This document shows, piece by piece, positions 51,220-62,130 of a stretch of DNA of 64,000 nt. The notes beneath the pieces are model-generated. The model was not told the origin of the DNA and searched no databases. It saw nothing but the letters and a program-made list of their open reading frames with translations. Where the stretch lies: NCBI GenBank assembly GCA_030686995.1, contig CM060708.1, positions 257,332,544 through 257,396,543 of the forward strand, read 5' to 3'. The DNA comes from Artemisia argyi (taxonomy: Eukaryota > Streptophyta > Magnoliopsida > Asterales > Asteraceae). Position 1 is the stretch's first letter, and each line of letters starts with the position of its first letter. Position numbers and translations under genes: made by a program.

Positions 51220-52576
51220 ATATGTGGAAAACTAGAAGGAGGGGTTGAATAGTTTTCCGTCTTTTTTGTTTTATAAAAGTTTGCTTCTAAAGAATAGATG
51301 CAAAATTCAAAAACCTTTGATGCAAAAGTATAAATACTAGTTTGTTCACACTTATCGTATAAACACTACTTATATAGAATGTTGAGTAGAAATTATAATT
51401 TCATATATCGCACATAAATATATATATTTATATTTATATATGTATATGTGTTTTAATATGTGTATATCCTTATGGTTTGTTTATATAAAATTAATGTTGT
51501 GAATGGAACCTAGTTTGATCTTTATGTGAAATCAATATATGCACAACACAAGCAATTATAACTATATACGAAATGCTAATAAGTAAGTAAGCAAAGAGTG
51601 AGAGATGGAAAGATCAAACCGAGAGACAAAGGATTTATAGTGGTTCGGCTACAAGGACACCTTTCTTGCCCTACTCCACTCCCCGAGCACCGAGCTCGAG
51701 AGTTTTCTTCACTAAGTCAATAACCTCCCTTATGGCGGAGAAAACCGTACACACATAGGCTTACACCGATTAACGACACTAAGCTAAATGTCGAGTTCTA
51801 ATCGTAGCTAGAACCAATCTCACAACTACAATCACACCACAACTTCTTCACACCCTTTCACGCCTTCTATACTTCTTCACAACTCTTGATTCTTCACACC
51901 TTCACAACTTCTATCTATTCACAACTTCAAGGATTTTGCTACTTCACAACTTCTAGGCTTCTAAGTCTTCACAACTTCAATTCTTCTATCTCTCTACTTG
52001 AGGGCCTTTATCTATATACCACTACAATCATTCTTCTACTTTAAAACCTTCTATATCTTATATGCTTCAAAGCTTCCAAGTCTTCACACCTCCTAGTCTT
52101 TTATGTCTTCACAACTTAAGGCCTTCAACTTCTTCACTACTTACCACTATTTCAATATGCTACTACTTCTTATATCTCCTATCACTAATTCTATTCTCTT
52201 CTACTTCTTCACTTCTAGTACCACTTCCCACTATCAACAATTCTAGATCCTATATCTAAATCTAGCTAACCAATGTATACACCTTATTCACCAAAGCATA
52301 AATGATTAACAAGATGAAATGAACAAACAACTTAGATAGCAAGATGATACTAAGTTGTAATACTTCTAATCTTAATTAATAGAAGTATTCTTCTCTTTGC
52401 ACTTGAGTGTTGAGGCTTGAATCACTTTGAAACAAAAATTAATGTATATATGATCAAAGGATTTTAGAGGATAGAAATGGAGGTTTGAATCAGAAAGTTT
52501 AGAGTGCAAAAAGGTAAGAAAAAATGGTGGAATGAACTAGTATTTAAAGGGACAGCTGGGGGGAATCAGGAGCGTG

Positions 52577-52644
52577 TCGGTCCCCTTAATTAGGGGCCGG
52601 TCCCCTTAATTATTAAGGGGGCCACCTAGTTAATTAAGGGGGCC
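52577..52644 (-). promoter_or_regulatory. palindrome cluster GGTCCCCTTAATTAGGGG, copy 1
   Basis: Four alternating half-palindromes of CCCCTTAAT / ATTAAGGGG, ending about 30 bp upstream (minus strand) of a TTTAAATA TATA box (52548-52541). Confidence 0.55.
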
Positions 52645-53554
52645 GCCCTCCTGAACGTTGCCCAGCTTTGTCCTTTTGTGAGGAAAATTTTTCTGGATTA
52701 GATTTGCTATTTTTGGTTGAAAATTTGAATTCATATATTTGTAAATGAATTAAACATATTCTTTTAATTCCAAAAATGTTTTATAAAAGATATAAAATGT
52801 TTTGTGACATTTTATAAAAATCTAATGATTAATAAAAATGTTCCTTTGATCTTATAATGCATTAGACACTTTGTTTATTCATACCTTAAGTGATTAGATG
52901 GTGAAAGTGAGTATTTACTACTAAATACTTATTTATGTCATGATCTTTGGTTTGATGAGTTTTCGTTTTATGATTATCAAAACATAGAAATATCGAAAGA
53001 TATGAATAACGTTTTTAGGCATTTATTTATATAAAAAATCTCCCCATTTTTTATGATTACAAAACCTAAACTCATTAAATCCAAAAATTAATTTTTAGAC
53101 AAGTATTTAGTGAGTTTATATTCACTTTTCCCCCCTTTTTGTAAAATCAAAAAGGTTTAAGCCGAAAAGATGAAAGCTCCCCCTTGATGTATGCTCCCCC
53201 TCGTTTGAGGGCACCAAGGGTTCGAGCTATAGAATTCTTGCAAGAAAAATATTAGAAGCACAAACAAAAATATATAGCATATTAACAACTAGTAACAAGC
53301 ATGGCAAAGGAGAATTTCAAACACATATAAAAACATTCATTAATTCAAAATGATTATGTCAACCACATAATCATTGTTACATAAACTATAATACTAGAGT
53401 TCTAAACCAAGTAGAATATCCTATTGTGCCAATAAAGAGTGTCATCAAACTTTCTTGCATCCCAAAACGGTTGAGGTGATTTATTAGAAAAGTAAAAAGC
53501 ATAAGCATATAGAATGCTTGGTTGAGAATGGTAAATGGGGATCATGTTTGTGGC

Positions 53555-54195
53555 TTAATGGAGGTAAAATTTTGGTTTCATGGATGTTGGTGAGTTTGGT
53601 GATGTAGAGCTTGGAGGTGGTGAATTTGGAGTTGGGTTTGTTGGTTGAGGGTTTTGATGTTGTTCAAGTGATGGTGTTTGTTGAGATCTAGTAAGAAGAT
53701 ACTCAATCCAAGTAAAGTGCTCATTCAATGCAATTGTTTGTTTTTGGAGAAAGATACAACAAGGGCAATTGTTGACATGCTTTTCAATTTGGTTTATGTT
53801 GTGTGGTGATGAGGGTGAGCTTGATTGAGGTGGATCCAAATTGCGTTGAGCAAGATGTAATGCTAAAAGAGCGCTAAGATCATGGGCTTCTTTTAGCTCC
53901 TCAACGAACTTCAAGTGTTCGGAGGAAGGTGATGGTAGAGGAGCATGATAGTTGTCTTGGGTGAGGGTTTGAACGTGTAACATAGGAATGGCATGTGAAG
54001 TTGTAGGATGTGGTGGTGGTACTTTTGGTGGTGGAGACATGATTGAGCTTGGGTAATCATGAAAACATGATATGGGTGGAAGAGATGCTTCATGAGTGGA
54101 TGATGTTTTTGTTGAATGAGCAACATGTGAAGTATTGGTAGTGAGATTGGGATTGTTGTTTTGGGATTGTGCATGCTCATCATATGAAGAAGCAT
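53555..54195 (-). pseudogene. proline/serine-rich ORF remnant, function unknown
   Basis: One frame is open from a TAA near 54214 to the stop at 53555, reading YFINASSYDEHAQSQNNN early and MSPPPKVPPPHP from 54040. A short central part looks helical (SEHLKFVEELKEAHDLSALL), and CPCC occurs once; the rest is Pro/Ser/Thr-rich. It resembles the accessory ORFs of non-autonomous plant retroelements but no named family was recognised. The ATG at 54384 is separated from it by a stop and a frame change. Confidence 0.35.
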
Positions 54196-54563
54196 TAATG
54201 AAGTAAGAGTGTATGATAGGTTATGAGATGAATCATTAGTGTGGGTTTGAGGTTTATTTGTTGGTTGACTTGGAACAACATCACTTAAGTTGTGACAAGA
54301 ATCAAGTTTCCTCCTCTAAACGGGTTTGACGGAGATCCTTGCGATTCTTGAAACCTTGGGTTTTTGGTTGTTGGGAGATGACATGTTTGGATGTGATAGC
54401 GTTTATGATGGGATGAAGGTATTTATAGTGTAGGAAAAATGTGGTTTAGGAAGATAAATTTTGAGGGATAGTATGGGACAAAATATGTTTGTGAATTTTG
54501 GGAAGTATAGGGTGAAGAGGGTCAAAAAGTGATAAAGAAAACAGTAATCCCAACCATCAGATG

Positions 54564-54637
54564 GCCGGTCCCCTTAATTAGGGGCTGGTCCCCTTAATCA
54601 TTAAGGGGGGCGCCTTATATAATTAAGGGGGCTGCCT
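54564..54637 (-). promoter_or_regulatory. palindrome cluster GGTCCCCTTAATTAGGGG, copy 2
   Basis: Same arrangement as 52577-52644 although flanking sequence differs, about 137 bp upstream (minus strand) of TATAAATA (54427-54420). Confidence 0.55.
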
Positions 54638-54640
54638 ATC

Positions 54641-55542
54641 TGGTGAATTCCAGAATGCTAGAATTGGGTTTTTGGCAGAAAATTTTCAAGAAATGTTGTG
54701 TTTTTGGGTTGGATTCAAGTAAGTTCAACTCTTTGAGGCAATATATGATATACTAATCACATATATATAGGGAATGTTATTAAAATAAATTAAGTAGACA
54801 AGTAATTTCTAATTTACATGCAATCTACTTATTGGCCAATTAAGTTATATAACCAAGGGAGCAACAAAACATGCTAACCATATATTCAACTATATGAAAA
54901 TGATAATATGTGGGCTAGTTCAAACATATTGATGAGTGCCTACAAGTAACAAATGGGAAATAATGATTGTATGGACTTCAAGACTTGTTACAAACAAGAT
55001 CCATATAGGCAAACCATGATTCTCATGAAATGATTTGATTATATTGTGAATGTCATTTTTATAGAAGTGTATGACACATGTGAGATAATCATATATAGTT
55101 TTAAGAAAACGTTTTTAGTTTTATTCAACAATGCTTTGAAATAGATTCAAGTGTGTATTAGAGTAAAATAGATTGAGTTTTGCTTCATGAGATGTTGACA
55201 AATTGGATAAGAAAATGTTCCCAATCTTGATTTTGATTAAAGCAAAGTTATGGTAGCTTATAATCAAATATGTTGTTTGAAGAGAGATGAAATAGTCATT
55301 TGAAAGATTATTTTTCAAAATGAGAGGTTTTAAACATGATATTTTATTTTTGATAGCAAGAATCACAAGTAATGGGTTTGAAATAGAAATTTACCATATT
55401 CAAGAGAATCGGTTGAGCCCATTGTCACATATAATCATCTTTAATGGCAACTAAAGACATGGATAAGTGATGGCAAATTCTAATGAACTTAATGCAATAT
55501 GATTGAGAGGGATAAAGCTAATCATCTAAGGATACAAGATTA

Positions 55543-55638
<96 letters not shown>

Positions 55639-56377
55639 TAAATTCATCATAGTATTAAATACTAACTGGGCTTAATTATAGCACATCTATTAATGCGACT
55701 AGAATGGTCATTTATCCTAAATGATAAGTATTCTACTATTGTTCATAAATGATTTCCAAAATAAATGATTAATAAGAAAAGGGGCAATAAACTCAGAATC
55801 AAGAGGGTCAACTAGCCTAATTTTATGTATACATATATTAGTATTAATGATATATGAACAGGGCAACCTATAAATTTAATCATATTAATATACTAATTAT
55901 GGCATACTTTGATATAATGTGACATTAACAAGTTTTTGAAAAAAAAACTTACCTCAGGTCTAGCTTTTCCTTAAGAGTGGGCATGAGAATATTGGTAGAC
56001 ATCTTCAAAGTTTGCCCAAGGCATGTCAAAGTAGCAAGGTAAAATTCCAACGCAATAAAAATCAATGAAGCTTGATCCGAAACACGTAATTGATCACAAC
56101 AATCATCATAAGTCGTGTAGATCAAGAATAATTGCGCTTGAATCCTTCATCATGAGGTAGTAACGAACACAACATAAAACCAACACTCTAAAAGTGAAGA
56201 TCATAACACCAAAACTTTAAATCGCCGCAACGGCGTCATATGCAAATCGTGTGTAGAATGTGAATCAGAGTAATAAGAACCACTAGTATTCATATGTATG
56301 ATAGCAAAGTGAGCGATCCCCAAACAAAAATTGTCTCTTCGTTCGTTTACTACCTAAACATGAAAAGAAGCTTGGTA
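54641..56377. other. AT-rich stretch with an (AC)n(AT)n microsatellite
   Basis: No gene recognised. The microsatellite spans 55543-55637. The 81-codon minus-strand frame at 55121-55366 has no domain. Confidence 0.4.
55543..55637. repeat. (AC)9(AT)~38 microsatellite
   Basis: Uninterrupted dinucleotide run of about 95 bp. Confidence 0.95.
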
Positions 56378-56557
56378 CCCAGATTCTCATGGGTCCGAGA
56401 TGGTTAGTTGAGGACATCCATTGCATTTAAATGCACATGATGAGGATGTCGCCGAGAAGTACAAGAATTCATCAATAGTTTGTTTTAACTACCAAACAAT
56501 GACTTTCTTGACTAGAGTAAAATATAATGGATGTAAATAATATTAGTTTTAAATTTC
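56378..56557 (-). pseudogene. copia gag-pol linker remnant
   Basis: Downstream of the gag stop on the minus strand, about 56420-56385, the text reads GPMRIWVPS. Plant Ty1/copia polyproteins have a GP-x-x-x-WVPK segment between the gag zinc finger and the protease, so this is probably the worn continuation of the gag at 56558-63946. The zinc finger itself is not visible. Confidence 0.4.
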
Positions 56558-56773
56558 TCAACTAGATTTAACAAATTTTATTTGTTTTGATATATTTGCT
56601 AAAGGATCATTTGCAGTAAATCCTAAAACGGTTTTATCATAAAATGACTTTTGAATATTAAGTAGATATTCTAAAGATTTAGAACTATTTTCGAATTTAG
56701 CTAATATTTTTGCTTTTTCATTTTCTGTTTTAATTTCATGTTTGTAGTATTGACATAATTTACATTCAAGATC

Positions 56774-56778
56774 AATTT
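56774..56778. repeat. left target-site duplication (AATTT)
   Basis: AATTT directly before the 5' LTR, repeated at 63047-63051 directly after the 3' LTR. Confidence 0.92.
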
Positions 56779-56985
56779 TGATGAGGCAAAAAATGAACCG
56801 TTTTTAAGGGGTCATTTAAGCCCGGAATTGAATTTATTTGATCAAATATTGCCCTAAATCGTTCCTTTTGTGATTTTAGGTACTTTGGGAGTGAATTCTA
56901 AAAAAGGAAGCATTTTGGACGTTTTTGGAGCATAAAAGTGAAGAAAACGGCAAAGACTTAATTTTCCATGCTGAGAACAGTACCT

Positions 56986-57186
56986 AACGGCGTCAAGAGG
57001 AAAATTGTGACGGCGTCAGGAGTAAAATCCATGACGACCCAGTGAAAACATGAAGGCATCAAGAGTATTTTTGGTGACGGCCTGCAAATGGAATACACAT
57101 GACGGCGTCAAACCCAGATCTAGGCAGTCCGAGAAATTATTTGGTGGCGAGATGACGGCGTCAGACATTTGTTCTTGACGCCGTCA
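56986..57186 (+). promoter_or_regulatory. TGACGGCGTCA palindrome cluster in U3
   Basis: Five exact or near-exact copies and two variants (TGACGACCCA, TGACGGCCTG) lie in 200 bp ending 13 bp before the TATA box. This part is deleted from the 3' LTR. Confidence 0.65.
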
Positions 57187-57198
57187 CCTCACAGAATC

Positions 57199-57206
57199 TA
57201 TATATA
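57199..57206 (+). promoter_or_regulatory. LTR TATA box
   Basis: TATATATA follows the palindrome cluster and precedes a leader rich in T/C; transcription would start near 57230. Confidence 0.55.
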
Positions 57207-58190
57207 CTTTTCTATTTTTCATTCATTAAGATAGGAACTTGTGTGGAGAATACTAGGGTCGAACCTAATAAACCCTAGGTCGTTTTTTACAGTATTTTCA
57301 AGGGTTTTCACCCCTTGAAACCCTTCATGTTCAATTGAGATAAGTCCTCTTTCAATTCAATCAATATGTCTATGTGTTGTTTGAATATATCTTATGCTTG
57401 TCTTGATTTCAACATGCTAGGCTAGATCTTTCATGTGTTTGCTTAGATGTAATGAAACCTAGATGTTAATTATATGTTGATTACTTGTTTATAGTTGTAA
57501 TGGATGAATGATTTCAATGTTAGGCTTAAGAAAACTGGCAGATCTCCATTGTGTAACATGCTTGAACGTCTTAGGAAACATGAACCGATGTGTACTAGGT
57601 TTTATTGGTTGTATTTAATGCATGAGCAAATTCTAGTGATCCCATGTTAGGAGCTTCTTAGCCGGTTCGACATAGGAGTGAAGTAGGCGCTTATAGGATT
57701 GGGGAAGTAAGTACGCCACCCCATGAATGGTATTAAGGAATACAATCCGTCATCCACGCAACTGTAACAAGTAATTAACCTGTAAAAGATATCTAGGGAG
57801 TAGTGAAACCTAAGTAAACACAATTCTCCCATATATTGCTCACACCACTAGTTTAATTTAGTTTATTTTCATTTCTAGTATTTTATTTTGATTGCATCTT
57901 AGTAATTGGGTTAGTTGACTAGCAACTAATTCCGCCCAACTCCTTCAAAACCGAGATTTTTACTTGCTTTTATAAAAACCTAAAAATACAAAAAGAATCA
58001 TCCCTCATCTCTAGACCTAGTCTTTAGGTTTTCTAATCCTAGCGACACTATTCCTAGCTGACGATCAATCCCCCGGTACTTGTCATTATACTATACTACA
58101 TCGATCAGGTACACTGCCTGGTGGGGGTTGTAAGCTTCTCGAGATCCCTCGAGAGGTAAAGCGTGGTGCAATCCCTACGCATCAAGTTTT

Positions 58191-58208
58191 TGGCGCCGCA
58201 ACCTGGGG
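58191..58208 (+). other. primer-binding site
   Basis: TGGCGCCGCAACCTGGGG begins 7 bp after the LTR, similar to the TGGCGCCGTTGCCGGGG sites of Athila/Tat-type Ty3 elements. The three or four differing bases leave the tRNA unassigned. Confidence 0.7.
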
Positions 58209-58362
58209 AATAGTTATTGTCTAGGTTAGGATTTCTTTTTATTAGGTCTACTTGCTAGATTCCTTTCTAGTAAGATTTTATTTTTATTTTTAGGTTTTCT
58301 TTAGTCTATCTTTTTCTTTGTGTGTTTGTTCGTAATTTTCATTGACTATTCCGTTCACCATT

Positions 58363-59670
58363 ATGGAGAATGTGAATCCACCAAGTCCGACACTAGAGTT
58401 TTACCAGAAAAAATATAATTACACTAGTTTGGATATACCAAGATGGACGAATGAAATGAGGAGGACAGAATCTTATATTGATTTTATTGAGTACCTTGAG
58501 AAAAGAGGCCAAGGGCATAAGACTTTTAAAGAATTCACCTTAGGAGCTCCATCAACCCCTCAAAATGCCTCACTTAGTGAAACCTATGCACCATATGAGC
58601 CTTCACCTAGGATAGTTTCGTATGAGCCACCTAGCTGCATGTCATGGTTAGGCCCTACCATAATACAGGATGAACACATAGGTGACCTTGATGTGATGGA
58701 GGATGTAGCCGAACATGATCACATTGATCAAAAAGACCTAGGTTTTATGATCGATGATGATGAATCTCAAGAAACACATGATGAATCTTTTGGGCAATTT
58801 GTATATAGCAGTCAGAATACTGAGGATGATCCTTATGATTCGGATATAGAAGTTGAGATGCCTAGAGAAGCACTTGAGATACTTGGAAAAATTCTAGGGT
58901 TAGATTATAATAAAACACATGTTGAGGATATAGGTGATCGTGACATAGGGAATCATGAAGTAAATAACATAAGCTCACTAAGTACCCCACAAGTCCTACC
59001 ATCATTAGAGGCACACATACCACTCGTGACATACCCGGAAGAAGTAGAAGAGACTATAGGAACCCCAATAGAGGTAGAACCCTTGGATCAAGCACAACTA
59101 GAGAATATAGGTTTTAACACTTGTAATGATGACATTTCTTTTAGTTCTAAGGAAGTTCCTAGTTTTGATGAACCGAAGCCTCAACCAAAGCCGTTACCTA
59201 ATCTTCCATCTTTAGATGTGAATTTAGGAATTGAAAAAGGTCCTGATCCACCCATCAAACCATATAGTCTGGATAGTCTTGGGATAAAGGTAGTAGACTC
59301 TAAGCCTTGTAGAGAGGAAGCTGACACGGGAGTGGAAAATGACCTTACATGCTTACATCACCCATTTATGATTGATCACAAGAAACATTATGGGTTTAAA
59401 CCGGGTTTATTAGGTCAAGATGGATCCCCAACTAGTAATCTCTTGAAGTTGATTGAAAATGATCCCTTTCTAGGAGAAAATCTTAATCCAGCCATTAACC
59501 CGATTAAATTAGGTAAAGTTATGATGATAGGAGCACAGCCCTTTGAGCATATAATTCATCCACCACTCTTTCCTCACGTGGCATACTTGCACAGAGATGT
59601 TGTGTATCGCTACTATCACCCGCACTTAATCCTAAGTGTAGGGAAAACCTCACCTTTATCCGTGAAATAA
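58363..59670 (+). CDS. 435-aa acidic ORF of the non-autonomous retrotransposon, function unknown
   Basis: The only substantial ORF of the element, intact from ATG 58363 (MENVNPPSPTLEFYQ) to TAA 59668-59670. An in-frame TTG at 58342 is not used as a start in plants. The N-terminus (1-70) has a basic/aromatic patch (RWTNEMRRTESYIDF). Residues ~105-180 are strongly acidic (DVMEDVAEHDHIDQKDLG, EDDPYDSDIEVEMP), ~270-300 Pro-rich, and the C-terminus is hydrophobic-aromatic (LFPHVAYLHRDVVYRYYHPH). There is no zinc knuckle, DxG protease, RT or integrase motif, no signal peptide and no membrane helix. Position after the primer site is that of gag, but it does not look like one. Its intact state in an element that has lost all pol genes suggests that it is either young or useful to the element. 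Confidence 0.6.
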   Translation: MENVNPPSPTLEFYQKKYNYTSLDIPRWTNEMRRTESYIDFIEYLEKRGQGHKTFKEFTLGAPSTPQNASLSETYAPYEPSPRIVSYEPPSCMSWLGPTIIQDEHIGDLDVMEDVAEHDHIDQKDLGFMIDDDESQETHDESFGQFVYSSQNTEDDPYDSDIEVEMPREALEILGKILGLDYNKTHVEDIGDRDIGNHEVNNISSLSTPQVLPSLEAHIPLVTYPEEVEETIGTPIEVEPLDQAQLENIGFNTCNDDISFSSKEVPSFDEPKPQPKPLPNLPSLDVNLGIEKGPDPPIKPYSLDSLGIKVVDSKPCREEADTGVENDLTCLHHPFMIDHKKHYGFKPGLLGQDGSPTSNLLKLIENDPFLGENLNPAINPIKLGKVMMIGAQPFEHIIHPPLFPHVAYLHRDVVYRYYHPHLILSVGKTSPLSVK

Positions 59671-61508
59671 GGGTAGAGTCAGGCTCGTGACTCGAACAAA
59701 AACAAGCGCTTCTTGGGAGGCAACCCATGCTTTGTTTGATTTTTATTTTGTTTGATTGTTATTTGTTTCCGTATGCATGTTTTATTTTTATTGTTGGTAG
59801 ATCATGTTTCAAAACTAAATGGTGAAAATACTTTATTTTGTTGTTTGGCTTAGTCTTAACTTCACCCAAAGGTATTTCGCAAAAGATAAGTGTAAGGGGA
59901 AACCCCAAATATGTTTTTAAGAAACAAACTTGATCATGAATCTCCACAATATTAAGTGAACATGTATATTCGTATTTGTTAGAGTCAAATGCTTTTATCG
60001 AGTCATAATGATGTTTTGCAGGATTTTACAGGAAGTAGGACAAAGTTTTTCCAGAAATTTTCCGGAAACTTAACATAAGAATTTCTGCAGGTCACTTCTG
60101 ACGGCGTAAGGAAGATATTCCTGACGGCGTCACGTGTAAAAATCTGGAAATTTTACCAGTTTTGTTTTTCTAACGGAGTCTTAAAGTTTTTGTTGAATCT
60201 TTAGTTTTATAATCTCCAGGAAATCTGCAAACATCATTCCACAAGCATTATATCTTACTTTGCTTTTTAGGATTTGTTAGCATATATAGATTGCCGCCGA
60301 TTTTACACGAGGTTGCCTTGTCTGTTTTCTCAGGTTTTACAGGTTATATATAACAAGAAGATGATTTATATTCTGGAAGGGAAGCTTTGATTGTTCATTT
60401 TCTTGGAGGAAGATCTAACCTGGCCACCTTATTATCCATACCGAGCGAATCAGGGGAGTATTTGATTTCACTCTTTTTACTTATTTCACTTTTACATTCT
60501 TTACTTGAACATTGGGGACAATGTTCATCCTAAGTGTAAGGGGAGGGTAAAATGATGATACCTTACAGATACACTTTCGCTTGAGTTTGTTTGTTTGATA
60601 GTAGATGTGTAATAAAACTATGAGAAATACTTGTTAGTGTAATTTTAGCGCCAAATTTAAATTTTTTTACAACATTTAGGAGTGAAACTTTAGCCATAGC
60701 AAGCGTCTCATGGATAGGAGATTGTATGACTAGCACAAAACCGTACTATTCAGAAAAATTTTCCACCTAAATATGTGAGGTTCGCCTTTAGATTTGATAG
60801 GAAAAGCATTTACTTTTAGTGCTTATGAGTGTACCGGTAGCATTTAGATTTTAGAACTTGCGTTAGTGATGCATCCCGAGACCGCTAGTGAGACTACATT
60901 CGTGTAGTAGGATTTACTACATGATAAGAGGCATTAGGATCACCCTTGTGTTAAACCCGTATCATAATTACTTGACCATTTAAGTCATATTACTTGGCTA
61001 GTTAAGTTAACTAATTTTCCCACACCATTAGCGTTGTACTCATTTTTAGTACACGAAACCCCTAGTACACCCCTCCGAGCCTATCTTTTCGTTTCTAACT
61101 TTAAGCATCTTACTTAAAGGAAGAATTTGTTACAACCCACTTAAATGTACAACCAAATCGCCTTAGCCTTCCGTGCATGCACTCATCTTTAGTGCATTAT
61201 TGTTATTTGTTAAACCCTTAGTTAATTATCTAATTGATTACATGGTTGCTAAGTCGAGTCATATCCTTGTACATATTGTTTTGGGACGATTGGGACTCAT
61301 GGGTAAAGTACTTATTTTATGGAGTAATGGGGAAGAACATCATATTATTACCCCCGTATGTGCGTTAATCTTAAAAGTACTCCAAATGTTTTGATTATCT
61401 TAATTCGAGTCATTAGATTAGTTTATTGTAAAGTATGTAAAAATTCAAGTGTAAGGGGAATTCTCATTCCCAATGATGTATTATTTTTTATGGTAGGGTA
61501 AGAATGTA

Positions 61509-61509
61509 T

Positions 61510-61539
<30 letters not shown>
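61509..61539. repeat. A tract
   Basis: Run of about 30 A inside the retrotransposon. Confidence 0.85.
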
Positions 61540-61543
<4 letters not shown>

Positions 61544-62112
61544 GAAAAAATCAAGAAAAAAAAAATAGAAAAAGAAAATAGAAAAAACATACGGACTACC
61601 ATTCATTCTATGTTTATTTTATGTTTTTGTTATTTTCATTTATTAGCTTAAGTCGAGTCTAGTCTTGGCTTAGCAACGCCATATTGTACATGTAATTAAC
61701 CAAGATTGTTAACTCGCCACCATTAAAGACTGCCTATATCCAACAAAACCGTGTATTCCATATCCCTACACCTAACGTTACAACCCTTTAAAAGACCTCT
61801 TTGATAGTTTATCCTAGGTGCTTACACCATGTGGTGGAGGTTTGATCATTTCCCAAGCCTATAGTAATTTATTTTGCAATGACAGGTAGTGAGAGATGTT
61901 TTCCATTTCCATATTGTGATATTACTTTATTACACCCGAGAGATGTGAGTATCTAAACACTATTTGTGAGGTGCTAGTGTATGACCTCCGTGCTTGTCTT
62001 TGGTCTTTAGTGGAACGATTATTTGTTGTAATTACTTTTATATTAGTGTTAAATGACCCCTAACTTATATTTTGACTAGAATAAAAGCGCATTTGCTTGA
62101 GGACAAGCAAAT

Positions 62113-62130
62113 CTCAAGTGTAAGGGTATA
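62113..62130 (+). other. polypurine-tract equivalent
   Basis: CTCAAGTGTAAGGGTATA directly precedes the 3' LTR. It is only partly purine, as in other plant Athila/Tat-like elements, and lacks the long G run. Confidence 0.6.

Larger units (their letters stand above)
51220..54640 (-). mobile_element. degraded retroelement-like region (class uncertain)
   Basis: Features on the minus strand: a palindrome cluster (GGTCCCCTTAATTAGGGG) at 54637-54564, TATA TATAAATA at 54427-54420, an ATG at 54384 opening MSSPNNQKPKVSR then a stop, a decayed proline-rich ORF to 53555, two GGGGGAGC boxes near 53215-53175 and an AAAAAGGGGGGAAAAG polypurine run near 53140-53125, then a second palindrome cluster (52644-52577) and TATA (52548-52541). 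The GGGGGAG boxes and polypurine run are like those before the 3' LTR of Sirevirus-type copia elements. LTR ends could not be matched, so the class and limits are open. Confidence 0.4.
56779..58184 (+). repeat. 5' LTR (1406 bp)
   Basis: Begins TGATGAGGCAAAAAATG and ends CCCTACGCATCA. Contains the TGACGGCGTCA cluster (56986-57186) and TATATATA at 57199-57206. Minus-strand ORFs (57647-57832) are LTR sequence. Confidence 0.93.
59671..62130 (+). other. non-coding interior of the retrotransposon with repeated AAGTGTAAGGG modules
   Basis: No ORF of note (61173-61394 is fortuitous). A CTTGGGAGGCAACCCA motif at 59712-59727 is a short stem (TGGG/CCCA) that I associate with Athila/Tat-type elements. 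AAGTGTAAGGG(G) occurs at about 59888, 60531, 61449 and 62115. Perfect stems precede two of them: GAACATTG/CAATGTTC (60507-60526) and ATTTGCTTG/CAAGCAAAT (62091-62112). An A tract lies at 61509-61539. Confidence 0.6.

Noticed and set aside
51900..52260. CTTCACAACTTC-rich segment as a possible coding exon
   Set aside because: It is a degenerate short-word repeat (CTTCACAACTTCTA-like) and the frame at 52062-52259 follows from it.
55543..55637. Possible replication-origin or scaffold-attachment signal in the AT run
   Set aside because: It is a plain dinucleotide microsatellite; nothing further supports a function.
57647..57832. 61-codon frame on the minus strand, repeated at 62508-62693
   Set aside because: It lies in both LTRs and is repeat sequence, antisense to the element.
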